From: Flavobacterium sufflavum
GTDB lineage: Bacteria; Bacteroidota; Bacteroidia; Flavobacteriales; Flavobacteriaceae
Assembly: GCF_004016525.1 (NCBI RefSeq)
Contig: NZ_SACJ01000009.1
Span: 79,576-143,575 of the forward strand
DNA length: 64,000 nt
Direction of reading: 5' to 3'
In this document: in pieces, positions 15,625 to 24,883 of the stretch
Layout: each line of letters begins with the position of its first letter
Numbering within the stretch: position 1 is the stretch's first letter
Made by a program: the position numbers and the translations under genes
The notes under the pieces: generated by a model
Told to the model about the DNA's origin: nothing
What the model saw: the letters and a program-made list of their open reading frames with translations, nothing else
Databases searched by the model: none

Positions 15625-17268
15625 TTATTTTTTTGTTTTCTGAATGTTTTCGATAATATCGGCAGCAATAATTTGTTGTCCTTCATCGGCCATGTGGATG
15701 CCATCTTCAGCATAGTAATCCAGAATCCCTAAAAGCGGATGATAAATGTCGATTACACTAAATTTTTTAGACTGAGCGATAGTCGTAAATTGGGGAATCA
15801 ATTGCTCAATTCTTTCGTTCCCTCCTTTGTATTTATCAAGAATGTTTTTTGTTCGCATTGGTGGAGGAGTAACGTAAATGAACTTTGGTTTCGATTTTTT
15901 GATTAACGAATGTTTGGTGATTTTGTTCAACAGTGTTTCAAAATTTACAACGACTTCTTTTTGCTTATCGGCAAAATCATTTTTAGTGTCGTTAGTTCCT
16001 AAACAGACAATTACAAAATCGTATTTTTTGTTTCCAATTTGTTGTTGCGCATCATTTAAATAGTCATCAATATTGGCTAAGGCATTCAAATCTTTTTTTC
16101 CGTTGTTGTCAAAACCAATGGTTCTTCCACTTTTGGAGATATTAATAATGTTAGCATTAGGCATCATATTTTTCAATTGATCGACCCATCCGCCTTTGTT
16201 TTGTGCATTTGAATCACCTAAGCAAAGAATATTGTATTTTAAATTGCTGGTATTTTTAACAGGGATTAATCCTAAGGCCTGAGGAATTTGTTCGTGGGTT
16301 CCTTCAAAAATGGTCAGTTTGATATTTTCGAATTCGCGGGATAAATAAACATTTCGATCAAACAATTTATCTTTTTTATCGAATGCAGGATTGTATTGTT
16401 TGGTCACTAAACTGATGATTTCTTTTTCTGAAACCAGCTTGGTGTCGGTGACAGCTTTAGGCATGATGTCCTCCAATTTTACCGAACCATATTTAAGTTC
16501 ACCAACTAATCGATTGTACATGTTTATAGAATGGGTGATAGGTACCGAACCCGTATAGCCATCATGTACTCCTTCGTAAATATATAATTTTGCATTTTTA
16601 CGCAAGTCTTTTGGGAATTGTTGTAATAAAGGCGAACGACGTCTGGCTTCTTCAGCATTAAAAACGCTGTCTTTTGAGGTTGCTTTAAGAATATTGGCAG
16701 CATATTTTTGTTTGCGACCAATAGATTCCCAATACCAGGATTCCAAATCAGAAATAGGAGCCCAGGCCGAAAAAGATTTTACCGGATATTTGATATTCAT
16801 GTAAGCGGCGAGTGTGGCTAAACCTCCACCGGAAACACCTACAATGTGAACGTCTTCAGGATCAGAATTGGTGTTTTTTAACGCATATTGAATAGCATCT
16901 TCGATATCTGCAATAACATATTGGCTTGCCATTGCTTCTGCGTTGTTATTGGTACCTCTAAAATCGGGATGGATGTAATTCCAGTCTCGGGCTAAAATCT
17001 CATTGGTTAGCGGATCTTTTTGGGTATAATCGGCACTCCAGGTATGCAGACTTATAATCAGCGGTTTTTTAGCTTTGCTTTTGGAAGCATACAAAAAGGC
17101 ATTTTGCATTTTTCCATCTAATGAAGATGTTATTTCGATTTTTTTGAAAGCATCATTCCAATTGCTTTTTGAGGTATTATCCCAGGCAGGATCTGTTTGG
17201 GAAAACAAACTCATTATTGGAAAAAGGATGTTACAAAAGATTAAAATTAATTTGATGTGGTTTCGCAT
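15625..17268 (-). CDS. Two-domain secreted esterase: alpha/beta hydrolase plus SGNH hydrolase
   Basis: A 547-aa exported protein with a signal peptide (about 1-23, ending LFSQ). Residues about 45-335 form an alpha/beta hydrolase of the prolyl-oligopeptidase/acetyl-esterase kind. Its nucleophile elbow is GVSGGG (S146); D236 and H325 are candidate partners. Residues about 343-545 form an SGNH/GDSL hydrolase: LCLGDSN (S353), GTND (N426), and DGIH (D522, H525). Two serine esterases in one chain, in an operon with GH28 and GH43, suggest removal of two kinds of acyl ester from pectin. The substrate is inferred. It is the third gene, 15 bases after the GH43 gene. Confidence 0.83.
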   Translation of the reverse strand: MRNHIKLILIFCNILFPIMSLFSQTDPAWDNTSKSNWNDAFKKIEITSSLDGKMQNAFLYASKSKAKKPLIISLHTWSADYTQKDPLTNEILARDWNYIHPDFRGTNNNAEAMASQYVIADIEDAIQYALKNTNSDPEDVHIVGVSGGGLATLAAYMNIKYPVKSFSAWAPISDLESWYWESIGRKQKYAANILKATSKDSVFNAEEARRRSPLLQQFPKDLRKNAKLYIYEGVHDGYTGSVPITHSINMYNRLVGELKYGSVKLEDIMPKAVTDTKLVSEKEIISLVTKQYNPAFDKKDKLFDRNVYLSREFENIKLTIFEGTHEQIPQALGLIPVKNTSNLKYNILCLGDSNAQNKGGWVDQLKNMMPNANIINISKSGRTIGFDNNGKKDLNALANIDDYLNDAQQQIGNKKYDFVIVCLGTNDTKNDFADKQKEVVVNFETLLNKITKHSLIKKSKPKFIYVTPPPMRTKNILDKYKGGNERIEQLIPQFTTIAQSKKFSVIDIYHPLLGILDYYAEDGIHMADEGQQIIAADIIENIQKTKK

Positions 17269-17283
17269 TCTCTTCTTGATAAA

Positions 17284-18699
17284 TTAGTTCTTAACAATTA
17301 TTTTATCTACTGAAACAAAATCTCCTGTGCTTCCAAAACCTGTTCCGTCTTTTTTGTACCAATTGCCGTGTTTTCCTAAAACGGTTACGGTAAATGTATA
17401 ATCGCCTTTTTTCAACAGAGGGCTTAAATATTTCAAGGAAGATTCAGTGTATTTGCAATACATCTCAATCATATGAGATTGAATAATTTTTCCTGTGTTA
17501 TCTTTAATTTCAATTTGGGCATAACCTCCATTCGGACGGGCAACACCATATAAACCTATTTGGGTTCCTTTAAAATTTACCGAAAAAGAAGCACCTTTCA
17601 CATCAGAACTACTATCAGAAAAAGCATCTTTTAAAGCGGTTTGCGGTTTCCAATTGTCAGAATACTTTATTTTTTTAGTGTCTGTATTTGGGATAATTTC
17701 GCCCTTTAATTTAAGAGTCGACCATTTTCCTGTTGTGGTATTGATTTGCCAGTTTTCCTTGTAATCAGCTAAAAATATTGAATCGTTTTTTACCGTTAAA
17801 GGCTGCCATACATAAGTAGCCGCCGATTTTTGGTGCGGAAAAGCCCAACGGTCTCCCATAAATAAATAGGTGGTTTCTTTGGAACCTGCTATTGGAAGTA
17901 CAAATGTGGATTGCGAATTCCAGGTAAGGGAATTTTTAGGAGCAAAATTTCCGTGTGATTTCCAAGGCCCTTTCAAAGACGTTGCCGTAAAATAGTAATT
18001 GTCATTGCGTTCCCAGGAACTTAAATAGGAACCCAACCAAAAATAAGTTTTTCCTTTTTTAATAATAACCGGAGCTTCACACTGACTGGTCATATCTTTA
18101 ACTACTTGTTCGGTAACACTTTTGTAATCATCGCTAAGTTTATACAAATTTCCCGAGTGTGTAATAATGTAACCACTGCCATCAGTATCCTGATAAGTAC
18201 CCATATCCCATTTTTTGATGGGTTTGCCTTCAAAAAGTACAGGCCCTTGGAAAGTATATTCGCCATTGATGGTTTTAGAGGTGGCATAACCCACATATTG
18301 GTCTTTGTAATTCAAGTCATCGGCGTGCATGTACATGATGTATTCGCCAGTTTTTGGACATTTCATCACTTTGGGTCTTTCGCCAACACGATTTGGACCT
18401 AAATTACCTGATTTTTGTACAGGCAAGGCCATTTTTTCAAATTTCCAGTTGTATAAATCGGTTGAAGAATAACAACTAAATCCATTAAAAGCATTATTAT
18501 CGTCGCTTTTGTATTCTCCAAAAAGGTAGTATTTGCCGTTGTCTTTTACAATATTGGCTCCATGCGCACTAACTACATTACCATTGTTGTCAAACCATGG
18601 AATTCCCGAATAAATAGCATCAATTTTGTCTTTTTGGGCTGTAGCCAAAGAATAAATGCTAAAGAATGCTATTGTCAGTATTGTCTTTTTTAAAAACAT
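17284..18699 (-). CDS. GH43-like glycoside hydrolase with C-terminal beta-sandwich
   Basis: A 471-aa exported protein with a signal peptide (about 1-21, LATAQ). Residues about 30-325 show five-bladed-propeller repeats: VVSAHGANIVKDNGKYYLFGE, ERPKVMKCPKTGEYIMYMH, CEAPVIIKKGKTYFWLGSYL (probable acid glutamate). The AHGxxI...YYxFGE start resembles GH43 exo-beta-1,3-galactanase-like members, so arabinogalactan side chains are a possible target. Residues about 345-470 look like a carbohydrate-binding beta-sandwich (GASFSVNFKGTQIGLYGVARPNGGYAQIEI). It is the middle gene of the pectin operon. The exact activity is uncertain. Confidence 0.78.
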   Translation of the reverse strand: MFLKKTILTIAFFSIYSLATAQKDKIDAIYSGIPWFDNNGNVVSAHGANIVKDNGKYYLFGEYKSDDNNAFNGFSCYSSTDLYNWKFEKMALPVQKSGNLGPNRVGERPKVMKCPKTGEYIMYMHADDLNYKDQYVGYATSKTINGEYTFQGPVLFEGKPIKKWDMGTYQDTDGSGYIITHSGNLYKLSDDYKSVTEQVVKDMTSQCEAPVIIKKGKTYFWLGSYLSSWERNDNYYFTATSLKGPWKSHGNFAPKNSLTWNSQSTFVLPIAGSKETTYLFMGDRWAFPHQKSAATYVWQPLTVKNDSIFLADYKENWQINTTTGKWSTLKLKGEIIPNTDTKKIKYSDNWKPQTALKDAFSDSSSDVKGASFSVNFKGTQIGLYGVARPNGGYAQIEIKDNTGKIIQSHMIEMYCKYTESSLKYLSPLLKKGDYTFTVTVLGKHGNWYKKDGTGFGSTGDFVSVDKIIVKN

Positions 18700-18719
18700 A
18701 AAAAAGTAGATTTTGTAAA

Positions 18720-20102
18720 TTATTTTAGCTTAGGTGATACGTTAAAGTTAATTACGTTTTCATTGATGTGTTTTTCACTATCCTGAATCGTTTCTGCCGT
18801 TACGTTTTTAAGAAAGATATTTTTAATAGGTAATTCTTTTTCCCCTTTAATTCTGGAAATGAATTTTACGTTTTTAGCATGAACATTGGTTAAATAGACA
18901 TCCGAAATAGGAGTCAGGCGACGTTCCACTGTTGGGACTAAATTTTTCCATTGGTACAACACATCGGTTTCAATGCCTAAAATACCATCTCTTACTTTGT
19001 CTCCTTTAATATTTTGGACATAAATATTCTTTACATAACCGCCCATGCGTTCATTGGTTTTAATGAATATAAGGTTAAATGTGGTTGATCCTTTTAATAG
19101 CTCACAATTGTCTATAAAAACATTTTCTATTCCGCCGGAAAGTTCACTTCCTACGGCTAATAATTGGTGTCCGTTTTTAATGATACAGTCGCGGATAATT
19201 AAGTTTTTAGTTGGAGTTTTAGAACGCCATCCTTCAGGATTTCTACCTGATTTTACGGCAATGGCATCATCACCCTGGTCAAAAGTTACCTTTTCTACTA
19301 AGATATTCTGACTCATTTCAGGGTCAAACCCATCGTTGTTATGACCATGTGCATAGATGTTTAGATTTCGAACAATAATATCCTTAGAAAGGTACATGTG
19401 AACCGTCCAAAACGGACTATTGGTTATTGAAATTCCATCCAATAATATATTTTCGCTTCGGTTAAATTGAATAAATTGCGGACGAAGATTAGCCGTATCG
19501 TTGACCATCACACGTTGTTCAACAGGAACATTTTGACCTGATAAATTGTACAGTCTTTTTAAACTATTCATGTGACCTGCGGGACGACCAGCCCATTTTT
19601 TCCAAAAATCCATCTTCGCTTTAATGCCTCCTTCGCCAGTAATAGCGATGTTTTTACATTGGTAAGCATAAATTAACGGGGAATAATTGTAGCATTCTAA
19701 TCCTTCCCAGGTAGAATGTACAGCAGGTAAATAATCGTTTGGATTATCTGAGAAAAGCAGCAAAGCACCTTTGTTTAAATGCAGATTGACATTGCTTTTA
19801 AAATGAATTTTTCCGGTTAGCCATTCTCCTTCAGGAACAACAACAGTTCCACCTCCCGCTTTGTTAGCCTGGTCAATAGCTTTTGCAATGGCTTGGGTAG
19901 TTTTGCCTTGGTCTCCTTTGACAGCACCAAAATCAGTGATTAGGAATGTGGCACATTTACTAAAGTCTGGGGTTTTAATCTTAGTGGTTCCAAATGGCGC
20001 TTTGACTTTTGTTTCTTTTTGGGTCACCTTTGGAGGATCAATATTGAAGGAATAAATTGAAAGTGAAAGAATTAGTGAAGCACACAGAATAATTTTTTTC
20101 AT
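18720..20102 (-). CDS. GH28 polygalacturonase-like hydrolase
   Basis: A 460-aa exported protein with an N-terminal signal sequence (about 1-20) and a right-handed parallel beta-helix. GH28 signature residues are present: HNNDGFD (D257, D260), QGDDAIAVKSG (D278, D279) and GHQLLAVGSELSGG (H312). GH28 enzymes cleave galacturonic acid linkages in pectin, usually by inversion. Exo versus endo mode and any rhamnogalacturonan preference cannot be told. It is the first gene of the operon GH28 - GH43 - esterase (gaps of 20 and 15 bases). Confidence 0.88.
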   Translation of the reverse strand: MKKIILCASLILSLSIYSFNIDPPKVTQKETKVKAPFGTTKIKTPDFSKCATFLITDFGAVKGDQGKTTQAIAKAIDQANKAGGGTVVVPEGEWLTGKIHFKSNVNLHLNKGALLLFSDNPNDYLPAVHSTWEGLECYNYSPLIYAYQCKNIAITGEGGIKAKMDFWKKWAGRPAGHMNSLKRLYNLSGQNVPVEQRVMVNDTANLRPQFIQFNRSENILLDGISITNSPFWTVHMYLSKDIIVRNLNIYAHGHNNDGFDPEMSQNILVEKVTFDQGDDAIAVKSGRNPEGWRSKTPTKNLIIRDCIIKNGHQLLAVGSELSGGIENVFIDNCELLKGSTTFNLIFIKTNERMGGYVKNIYVQNIKGDKVRDGILGIETDVLYQWKNLVPTVERRLTPISDVYLTNVHAKNVKFISRIKGEKELPIKNIFLKNVTAETIQDSEKHINENVINFNVSPKLK

Positions 20103-20130
20103 TAAAAGCTAATTTTGGTTAATTATATAA

Positions 20131-20194
20131 AAACTGAAATAATCCAGTTTGGTTTTAATTGCGTTCCATTTTTTTGATGGAGTAAGCAAATATA
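20131..20194 (-). promoter_or_regulatory. Promoter and palindrome upstream of the GH28 operon
   Basis: On the minus strand TATATTTG (20187-20194) fits the -7 consensus, giving a leader of about 80 bases. Within the leader AAACTG-N8-CAGTTT (20131-20150) is an exact inverted repeat, a possible operator for a pectin-sugar regulator. A related half site, AAACAGTTT, lies at 20197-20205. Confidence 0.45.
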
Positions 20195-20232
20195 TAAAAC
20201 AGTTTATGTTTATGTATCCTGATATAAATACA

Positions 20233-20275
20233 GACAGCTCGCTTAAATTACTTCAAGCGAGCTGTCTTTTTTATT
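20233..20275 (-). terminator. Terminator after the AhpD-like gene
   Basis: GACAGCTCGCTT (20233-20244) and AAGCGAGCTGTC (20255-20266) form a perfect 12-bp stem. It lies directly downstream of the minus-strand AhpD-like gene. The longest T run is on the plus-strand side; on the minus strand it is followed by TGTATTTATATC. Confidence 0.65.
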
Positions 20276-20287
20276 TTTTAATCGAAT

Positions 20288-20722
20288 TTAAGAAGCAGGT
20301 TCTAAATTTGTGCTTATGGCAATTCGGTTCCAGGCATTGATGGTAACTACGGCCATGATAATTTGTGCAATTTGATTTTGGTCGAAAAATTGTTCGGCTT
20401 TTGCATAAGTTGCATCAGACAATCCTTTGTTGGTAATCAAAGTGATTTCTTCGGTAATAGCCAAAATTGCTTTTTCTTTTTCGGTAAATAATTGGGTTTC
20501 GTGCCATGCATTTAACAGAAAAATACGTTGGGTAGTTTCTCCGTATTTAAGAGCATCTTTAGTATGCATGTCGATACAAAAGGCACAACCGTTGATTTGA
20601 GAAGCACGAATTTTAATTAATTCTTTCTCGATTTTAGATAGTAGAATAGTAGCTAAATAACCTTCTAAGGCATACATAGCTTTAAAAGCTTGGGGTTCTG
20701 TTTCGTTGATATTTACTCTCAT
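20288..20722 (-). CDS. Carboxymuconolactone decarboxylase (AhpD-like) family protein
   Basis: A 144-aa all-helical cytoplasmic protein of the AhpD-like/CMD family. The redox motif is C-x2-C in GCAFCIDMHTKDA (about 46-49), with the conserved histidine four residues later. Family members act as alkylhydroperoxidases or disulfide reductases. The real substrate is unknown. A Crp/Fnr-type regulator lies upstream on the same strand, a pairing often seen in Bacteroidota, and it may regulate this gene. Confidence 0.85.
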   Translation of the reverse strand: MRVNINETEPQAFKAMYALEGYLATILLSKIEKELIKIRASQINGCAFCIDMHTKDALKYGETTQRIFLLNAWHETQLFTEKEKAILAITEEITLITNKGLSDATYAKAEQFFDQNQIAQIIMAVVTINAWNRIAISTNLEPAS

Positions 20723-20790
20723 TTTTTTATAGTTTTATATTTTAATAGAGCAAAGTTCAGCAATAAGAAACAGTAAAAACTTAAACTGGT

Positions 20791-21366
20791 TTAAGAACGC
20801 TTTTTTTTTCTGATTTCGCTTAAATATTCAGGGGAGAATCCCAGAAAAGAAGCAATGAGATATTGAGGAATGCGTTGGACAAATTCGGGTTGGCTTTTAC
20901 AAAGTTGTTCGTAAAATTCTTCTTTTGTGAAATCATATAGATATTTTATTCTCATTTGCGAAGCGGCATAAGCACGTTGATAGATGAATCTAAAATAGCG
21001 CTCCATTTTAGGGAATTCTTTTAAAAGTTTTTCCTGGGCCTCGCGCTCGATAACTAATATTTCTGATTTTTCTACAGCCTGAATATAAAAAGAGGTTGCT
21101 AATGCGTGTTCGTAGGCAATGTTATCGGTAATCCACCAGTTTTCTATGGCAAATTCGGTGGTTTGTTCAATTCCTTTGTCGTTGATAAAAAACTTCCTCA
21201 GGCAGCCTTCAAGAACAAAAAAATGCGATTTGCAAATAGCACCTTCAATAAGTAAATTTTCTTTTTTTCGAACAGTTATTGTTTTAAAAAAGGCAGCAAT
21301 TTCCAGAAACTCTTCTTCATTTATTTGGATAAACTTCTCTAAATGTTTTTTAAGTATTTCTGACAT
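20791..21366 (-). CDS. Crp/Fnr-family transcriptional regulator
   Basis: A 191-aa protein. The N-terminal cyclic-nucleotide-binding-like beta-barrel (about 10-125) contains the short roll FFVLEGCLRKFFINDKG. The C-terminal helix-turn-helix (about 145-187) includes QRIPQYLIASFLGFSPEYLSEIR. Residues that bind cAMP are not evident, as usual for these Bacteroidota proteins, so the signal is unknown. The 68-base gap to the AhpD-like gene suggests that gene is its target. Confidence 0.85.
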   Translation of the reverse strand: MSEILKKHLEKFIQINEEEFLEIAAFFKTITVRKKENLLIEGAICKSHFFVLEGCLRKFFINDKGIEQTTEFAIENWWITDNIAYEHALATSFYIQAVEKSEILVIEREAQEKLLKEFPKMERYFRFIYQRAYAASQMRIKYLYDFTKEEFYEQLCKSQPEFVQRIPQYLIASFLGFSPEYLSEIRKKKRS

Positions 21367-21529
21367 AATTTTTTAAGGGAGCTATTTATTAGAAGCTTAA
21401 ATACAGACTTTTTCAAATTTAAGTATAAAAAAAATATTTCCGGTAGTGCTTTTGTTTAATATTCTATATACTTATCTGATTGTATTTGAGTATATTTATC
21501 ATGGTAATACATTGGTATATCTTAATGGA

Positions 21530-24500
21530 ATGAAAGAAAAACAACTTACATATGAAGAATTACTACACAAAATAAATAAGCAAGAGCAAATAATTCAGGA
21601 GCTGGAAAAAGAGGTCGTTTCTAAAAAATCTTTTTTTAACGAGTTTCAGGAAAATAGTAAGGAGGCTTTGGTTTTAATTTATTCATTGTGTCTAAAAGAT
21701 AATGGTGAATTATCTTATAGTAATTTAAGTGGTGCTGTTGAAGCTATTTATGGATTTGGTTCAGATCAAACAGAAAATGCTGCAACTTTAGTTTTCGATA
21801 GAATCCATCCTGAAGACCGGGAAGAGGTCTTAAATAAAATCAGACAGTCTTTATTAGATTTAATTCCGATAAAATTAGAATACAGGTATCTTCATCCTGT
21901 TAAGGGCTTGCTTTGGCACGAAATGAATGCAACTTCCAGTATTGAAATTGACGGTACTGTAGTGAGTCATGGAATAATTACCGACAATACTTTGAGGGTA
22001 GAGGCTGAACAAAAAAAGAATAAAACCAAGCGTTTGTATCGTTTTATTAATCGCATCAATCAGATTATTGTTCGTACTAAAGATGAAAACCAACTTTTCA
22101 AAGAAATTTGTACTGTTGCTGTTGAAGTAGGGAAGTTTAAGATGGCATGGATTGGGAAGATAGATTTCAATACCCAAAGTGTGATTCCTGTAAGTATTGG
22201 TGGCGATGATAAAGGCTATTTAGACGGTATAAAGATAAGTACTGAAATTCACGAAATAACGGGACGGGGACCGGTAGGCATAGCTATTAGACAAGAAAGC
22301 TATGTGGTTTGCAACAGTATTGAAGACGATCCTTTAATGGCTCCCTGGAAGGGAGAAGCCTTAAAAAGGGATTTATGTTCTTTGATGGCCATACCCATTA
22401 AAATGTTTGATATAGTTATTGGTGTTTTTGTTATTTATGCAGCGGAGAAAAATTATTTTAATGATGAAGAAATTAAATTATTAGGCAAAGCCACCAATGA
22501 TGTCATTTTTGCTTTAGAGTTTTTCGAAAAAGAAACGATGCGAAAAAAAGCAGAAGAAGCTGCTGTTCAGAGTGAAAAGAGATACCATACTTTAGCTGAG
22601 GTATCTCCTGTAGGGATTTATAGAACCGATTTGAACGGAGCAACAACTTATATCAATCAACGTTGGTCGCAAATTGTAGGGATAAATTTTGAGCAGGCAA
22701 TGGGGAATGGCTGGTTCATAGCAATTCACCCTGATGATCGTGTTAAATTGTATAATGAATGGAAAAAGGTAGTTGGAAACAGAGACAAATCGTTCTTAGA
22801 ATATCGCTTTATTAAACCTGACGGTAGTATTATTTGGGTAATAGGCCAGGCAACCCCCGAGACAAATGCCGAAAATGAGGTTATTGGGTTCATTGGAACC
22901 ATTACCGATATCAGCAAACGGAAACAAGTTGAGGATAAATTTGTCAGAACCAATAAAAAGTTGGAGGCTATAATTCAAGCCATCCCCGATATGATTTTTG
23001 AAATAGGTATTGACGAAGTTATTTATAATTATCATTCCCAGAATACAGATGTTTTATTAATGCCTCTGGAATTGTTTATAGGCAAAAAAATTCCTGAAGT
23101 TCTTCCGCCGGATGCTGCTGAAGTATGTTTGTATGCACTGAAAGAAGCTTCAGAAAAAGGACTTTCTAATGGCAGGCAGTATACCTTAGATATGCCGGAT
23201 GGAAAGCATTGGTACGAATTGTCTGTTGCTCCAATGAAAGAAAAACAAAGGGAAGTTCCGCGTTTTATATGTATTTCCAGAGATATTACTGATGCTAAAC
23301 TGGCAGATGAAGCTTTGTTAAAAAGTCAGGAAAGATATAGTGGCTTATTAGATAATTTAGGGGCAGGAATTGTGGTTCATACTGCAGATTCTTCAATAAT
23401 TATGTGTAATCAAAAAGCATCTGAATTATTGGGAAGCAGTATTGAAGATTTACTGCAAAAAAATGATGCTAATTTTAATATGAAATTCATAAATGAAGAT
23501 AGCTCCATTATGGCCCTCGAGGACTTTCCGATAAGCCAAATACTACATTCGAAGAAACCCATTAAAAATTTCGCTTTAGGAATTTTACACATTGATAAAA
23601 GCAGCGTAGTCTGGGTATTGGTTAATGGATTTCCAACTTTTAACGAGAACGGTGATATCAATGAAGTTGTGATTAGTTTTATAGATGTTACGGAGCAAAA
23701 ACTGATGGACTTTGAAATTAAAAAAGCTAAGGAGCAGGCTGAAGCAGCCAATAAATATAAAACGGATTTCTTAGCTAATATGAGTCATGAAATTAGAACT
23801 CCTTTGAATGGAATTATAGGTTTTACTTCGTTACTGATGGAATCAAAATTAGGAGAAACCCAATATAACTATATGCGCACCATTAATGAGTCGGCAACGA
23901 CTTTAATGGATATTGTGAATGATATTTTGGATTTTTCTAAAATTGAAGCAGGAAAATTAGAACTTCAGGCAGAAGAAATCGATCTTTTTGCATTAACAAA
24001 TCAGATAATCTCATTGTTTAAGTATCAGGCAAGTCAAAAACAAATTGATTTGATTTTAGATATTGCACCTAATGTGCCTCAGTTTATATTTGTAGATCCT
24101 TTGCGATTAAAGCAAATCATCATTAATTTGGTGGGGAATGCCATAAAATTTACCCAAAAAGGTAAAATACAACTGGATATCGAAGCTATTTCTCCTTTTG
24201 AAACTGATGATACAAATCTTAGTTTTTCAGTAAAAGATACGGGAATTGGCATTCAGCCAAAGAATCAGGACAAAATATTTAATTCTTTTGTACAGGAAGA
24301 TAATTCAACGAGTCGTCAATTTGGCGGAACCGGTCTTGGATTGGCGATTTCAAATCAACTTCTGGCAATGATGAATTCTAAGTTACAATTGGAAAGTACT
24401 TTTGGACAAGGAAGTAATTTTTATTTTTTCATCACCTTAAAAAAATCTAATTTTCACATTCAACATCAGTCAAATGAGGATAAAATGCAAGAAGTAAAGA

Positions 24501-24883
24501 GCATTTCGGGAACAAAAAAAGTTTTAATTGTAGAAGATAATAAAATTAATATGTTCCTGGCAAAAACACTGATTCAAAGAATCATCCCTGATTGTCTTAT
24601 TTTAGAGGCTTTTGACGGCGATCAGGCGATAGAACAATACAAAATTCAACAGCCGGATATTATTTTGATGGATATTCAAATGCCTAATAAAAACGGATTT
24701 GAGGCTACTTATGAAATCAGAAAAATAGAGCAGGATAGTTTTACTCCTATCATTGCCCTGACAGCAGGAATCTTTATAGAAGAAAAGGAAGAATGTTTAA
24801 AATCAGGCATGAATGATTATATTACGAAACCTATAATCCCATCCGATTTAGAAATTGTACTTGATAAATGGTTGATGGATTAA
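21530..24883 (+). CDS. Multi-PAS/GAF hybrid sensor histidine kinase
   Basis: 1117 aa when started at 21530 (MKEKQLTYEELLHKINKQEQ). The frame opens 28 codons earlier (21446), but that part is hydrophobic and unlike the family. In order: coiled coil, PAS (about 40-165), GAF (about 180-345), three PAS domains (about 350-735), HisKA with H753 (FLANMSHEIRTPLNGIIGF), HATPase (about 860-980, GTGLGLAIS) and a receiver domain with D1048 (IILMDIQMPNKNG). No membrane segment, so a cytoplasmic sensor. Signal and partner are unknown; no response-regulator gene adjoins it. Its stop overlaps the end of the converging ABC permease gene by four bases. Confidence 0.88.
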   Translation: MKEKQLTYEELLHKINKQEQIIQELEKEVVSKKSFFNEFQENSKEALVLIYSLCLKDNGELSYSNLSGAVEAIYGFGSDQTENAATLVFDRIHPEDREEVLNKIRQSLLDLIPIKLEYRYLHPVKGLLWHEMNATSSIEIDGTVVSHGIITDNTLRVEAEQKKNKTKRLYRFINRINQIIVRTKDENQLFKEICTVAVEVGKFKMAWIGKIDFNTQSVIPVSIGGDDKGYLDGIKISTEIHEITGRGPVGIAIRQESYVVCNSIEDDPLMAPWKGEALKRDLCSLMAIPIKMFDIVIGVFVIYAAEKNYFNDEEIKLLGKATNDVIFALEFFEKETMRKKAEEAAVQSEKRYHTLAEVSPVGIYRTDLNGATTYINQRWSQIVGINFEQAMGNGWFIAIHPDDRVKLYNEWKKVVGNRDKSFLEYRFIKPDGSIIWVIGQATPETNAENEVIGFIGTITDISKRKQVEDKFVRTNKKLEAIIQAIPDMIFEIGIDEVIYNYHSQNTDVLLMPLELFIGKKIPEVLPPDAAEVCLYALKEASEKGLSNGRQYTLDMPDGKHWYELSVAPMKEKQREVPRFICISRDITDAKLADEALLKSQERYSGLLDNLGAGIVVHTADSSIIMCNQKASELLGSSIEDLLQKNDANFNMKFINEDSSIMALEDFPISQILHSKKPIKNFALGILHIDKSSVVWVLVNGFPTFNENGDINEVVISFIDVTEQKLMDFEIKKAKEQAEAANKYKTDFLANMSHEIRTPLNGIIGFTSLLMESKLGETQYNYMRTINESATTLMDIVNDILDFSKIEAGKLELQAEEIDLFALTNQIISLFKYQASQKQIDLILDIAPNVPQFIFVDPLRLKQIIINLVGNAIKFTQKGKIQLDIEAISPFETDDTNLSFSVKDTGIGIQPKNQDKIFNSFVQEDNSTSRQFGGTGLGLAISNQLLAMMNSKLQLESTFGQGSNFYFFITLKKSNFHIQHQSNEDKMQEVKSISGTKKVLIVEDNKINMFLAKTLIQRIIPDCLILEAFDGDQAIEQYKIQQPDIILMDIQMPNKNGFEATYEIRKIEQDSFTPIIALTAGIFIEEKEECLKSGMNDYITKPIIPSDLEIVLDKWLMD

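Noticed and set aside
21446..21529. 28-codon extension of the histidine kinase
   Set aside because: Too hydrophobic and tyrosine-rich for the start of this kinase. It covers the likely promoter region, and the ATG at 21530 starts a typical coiled coil.
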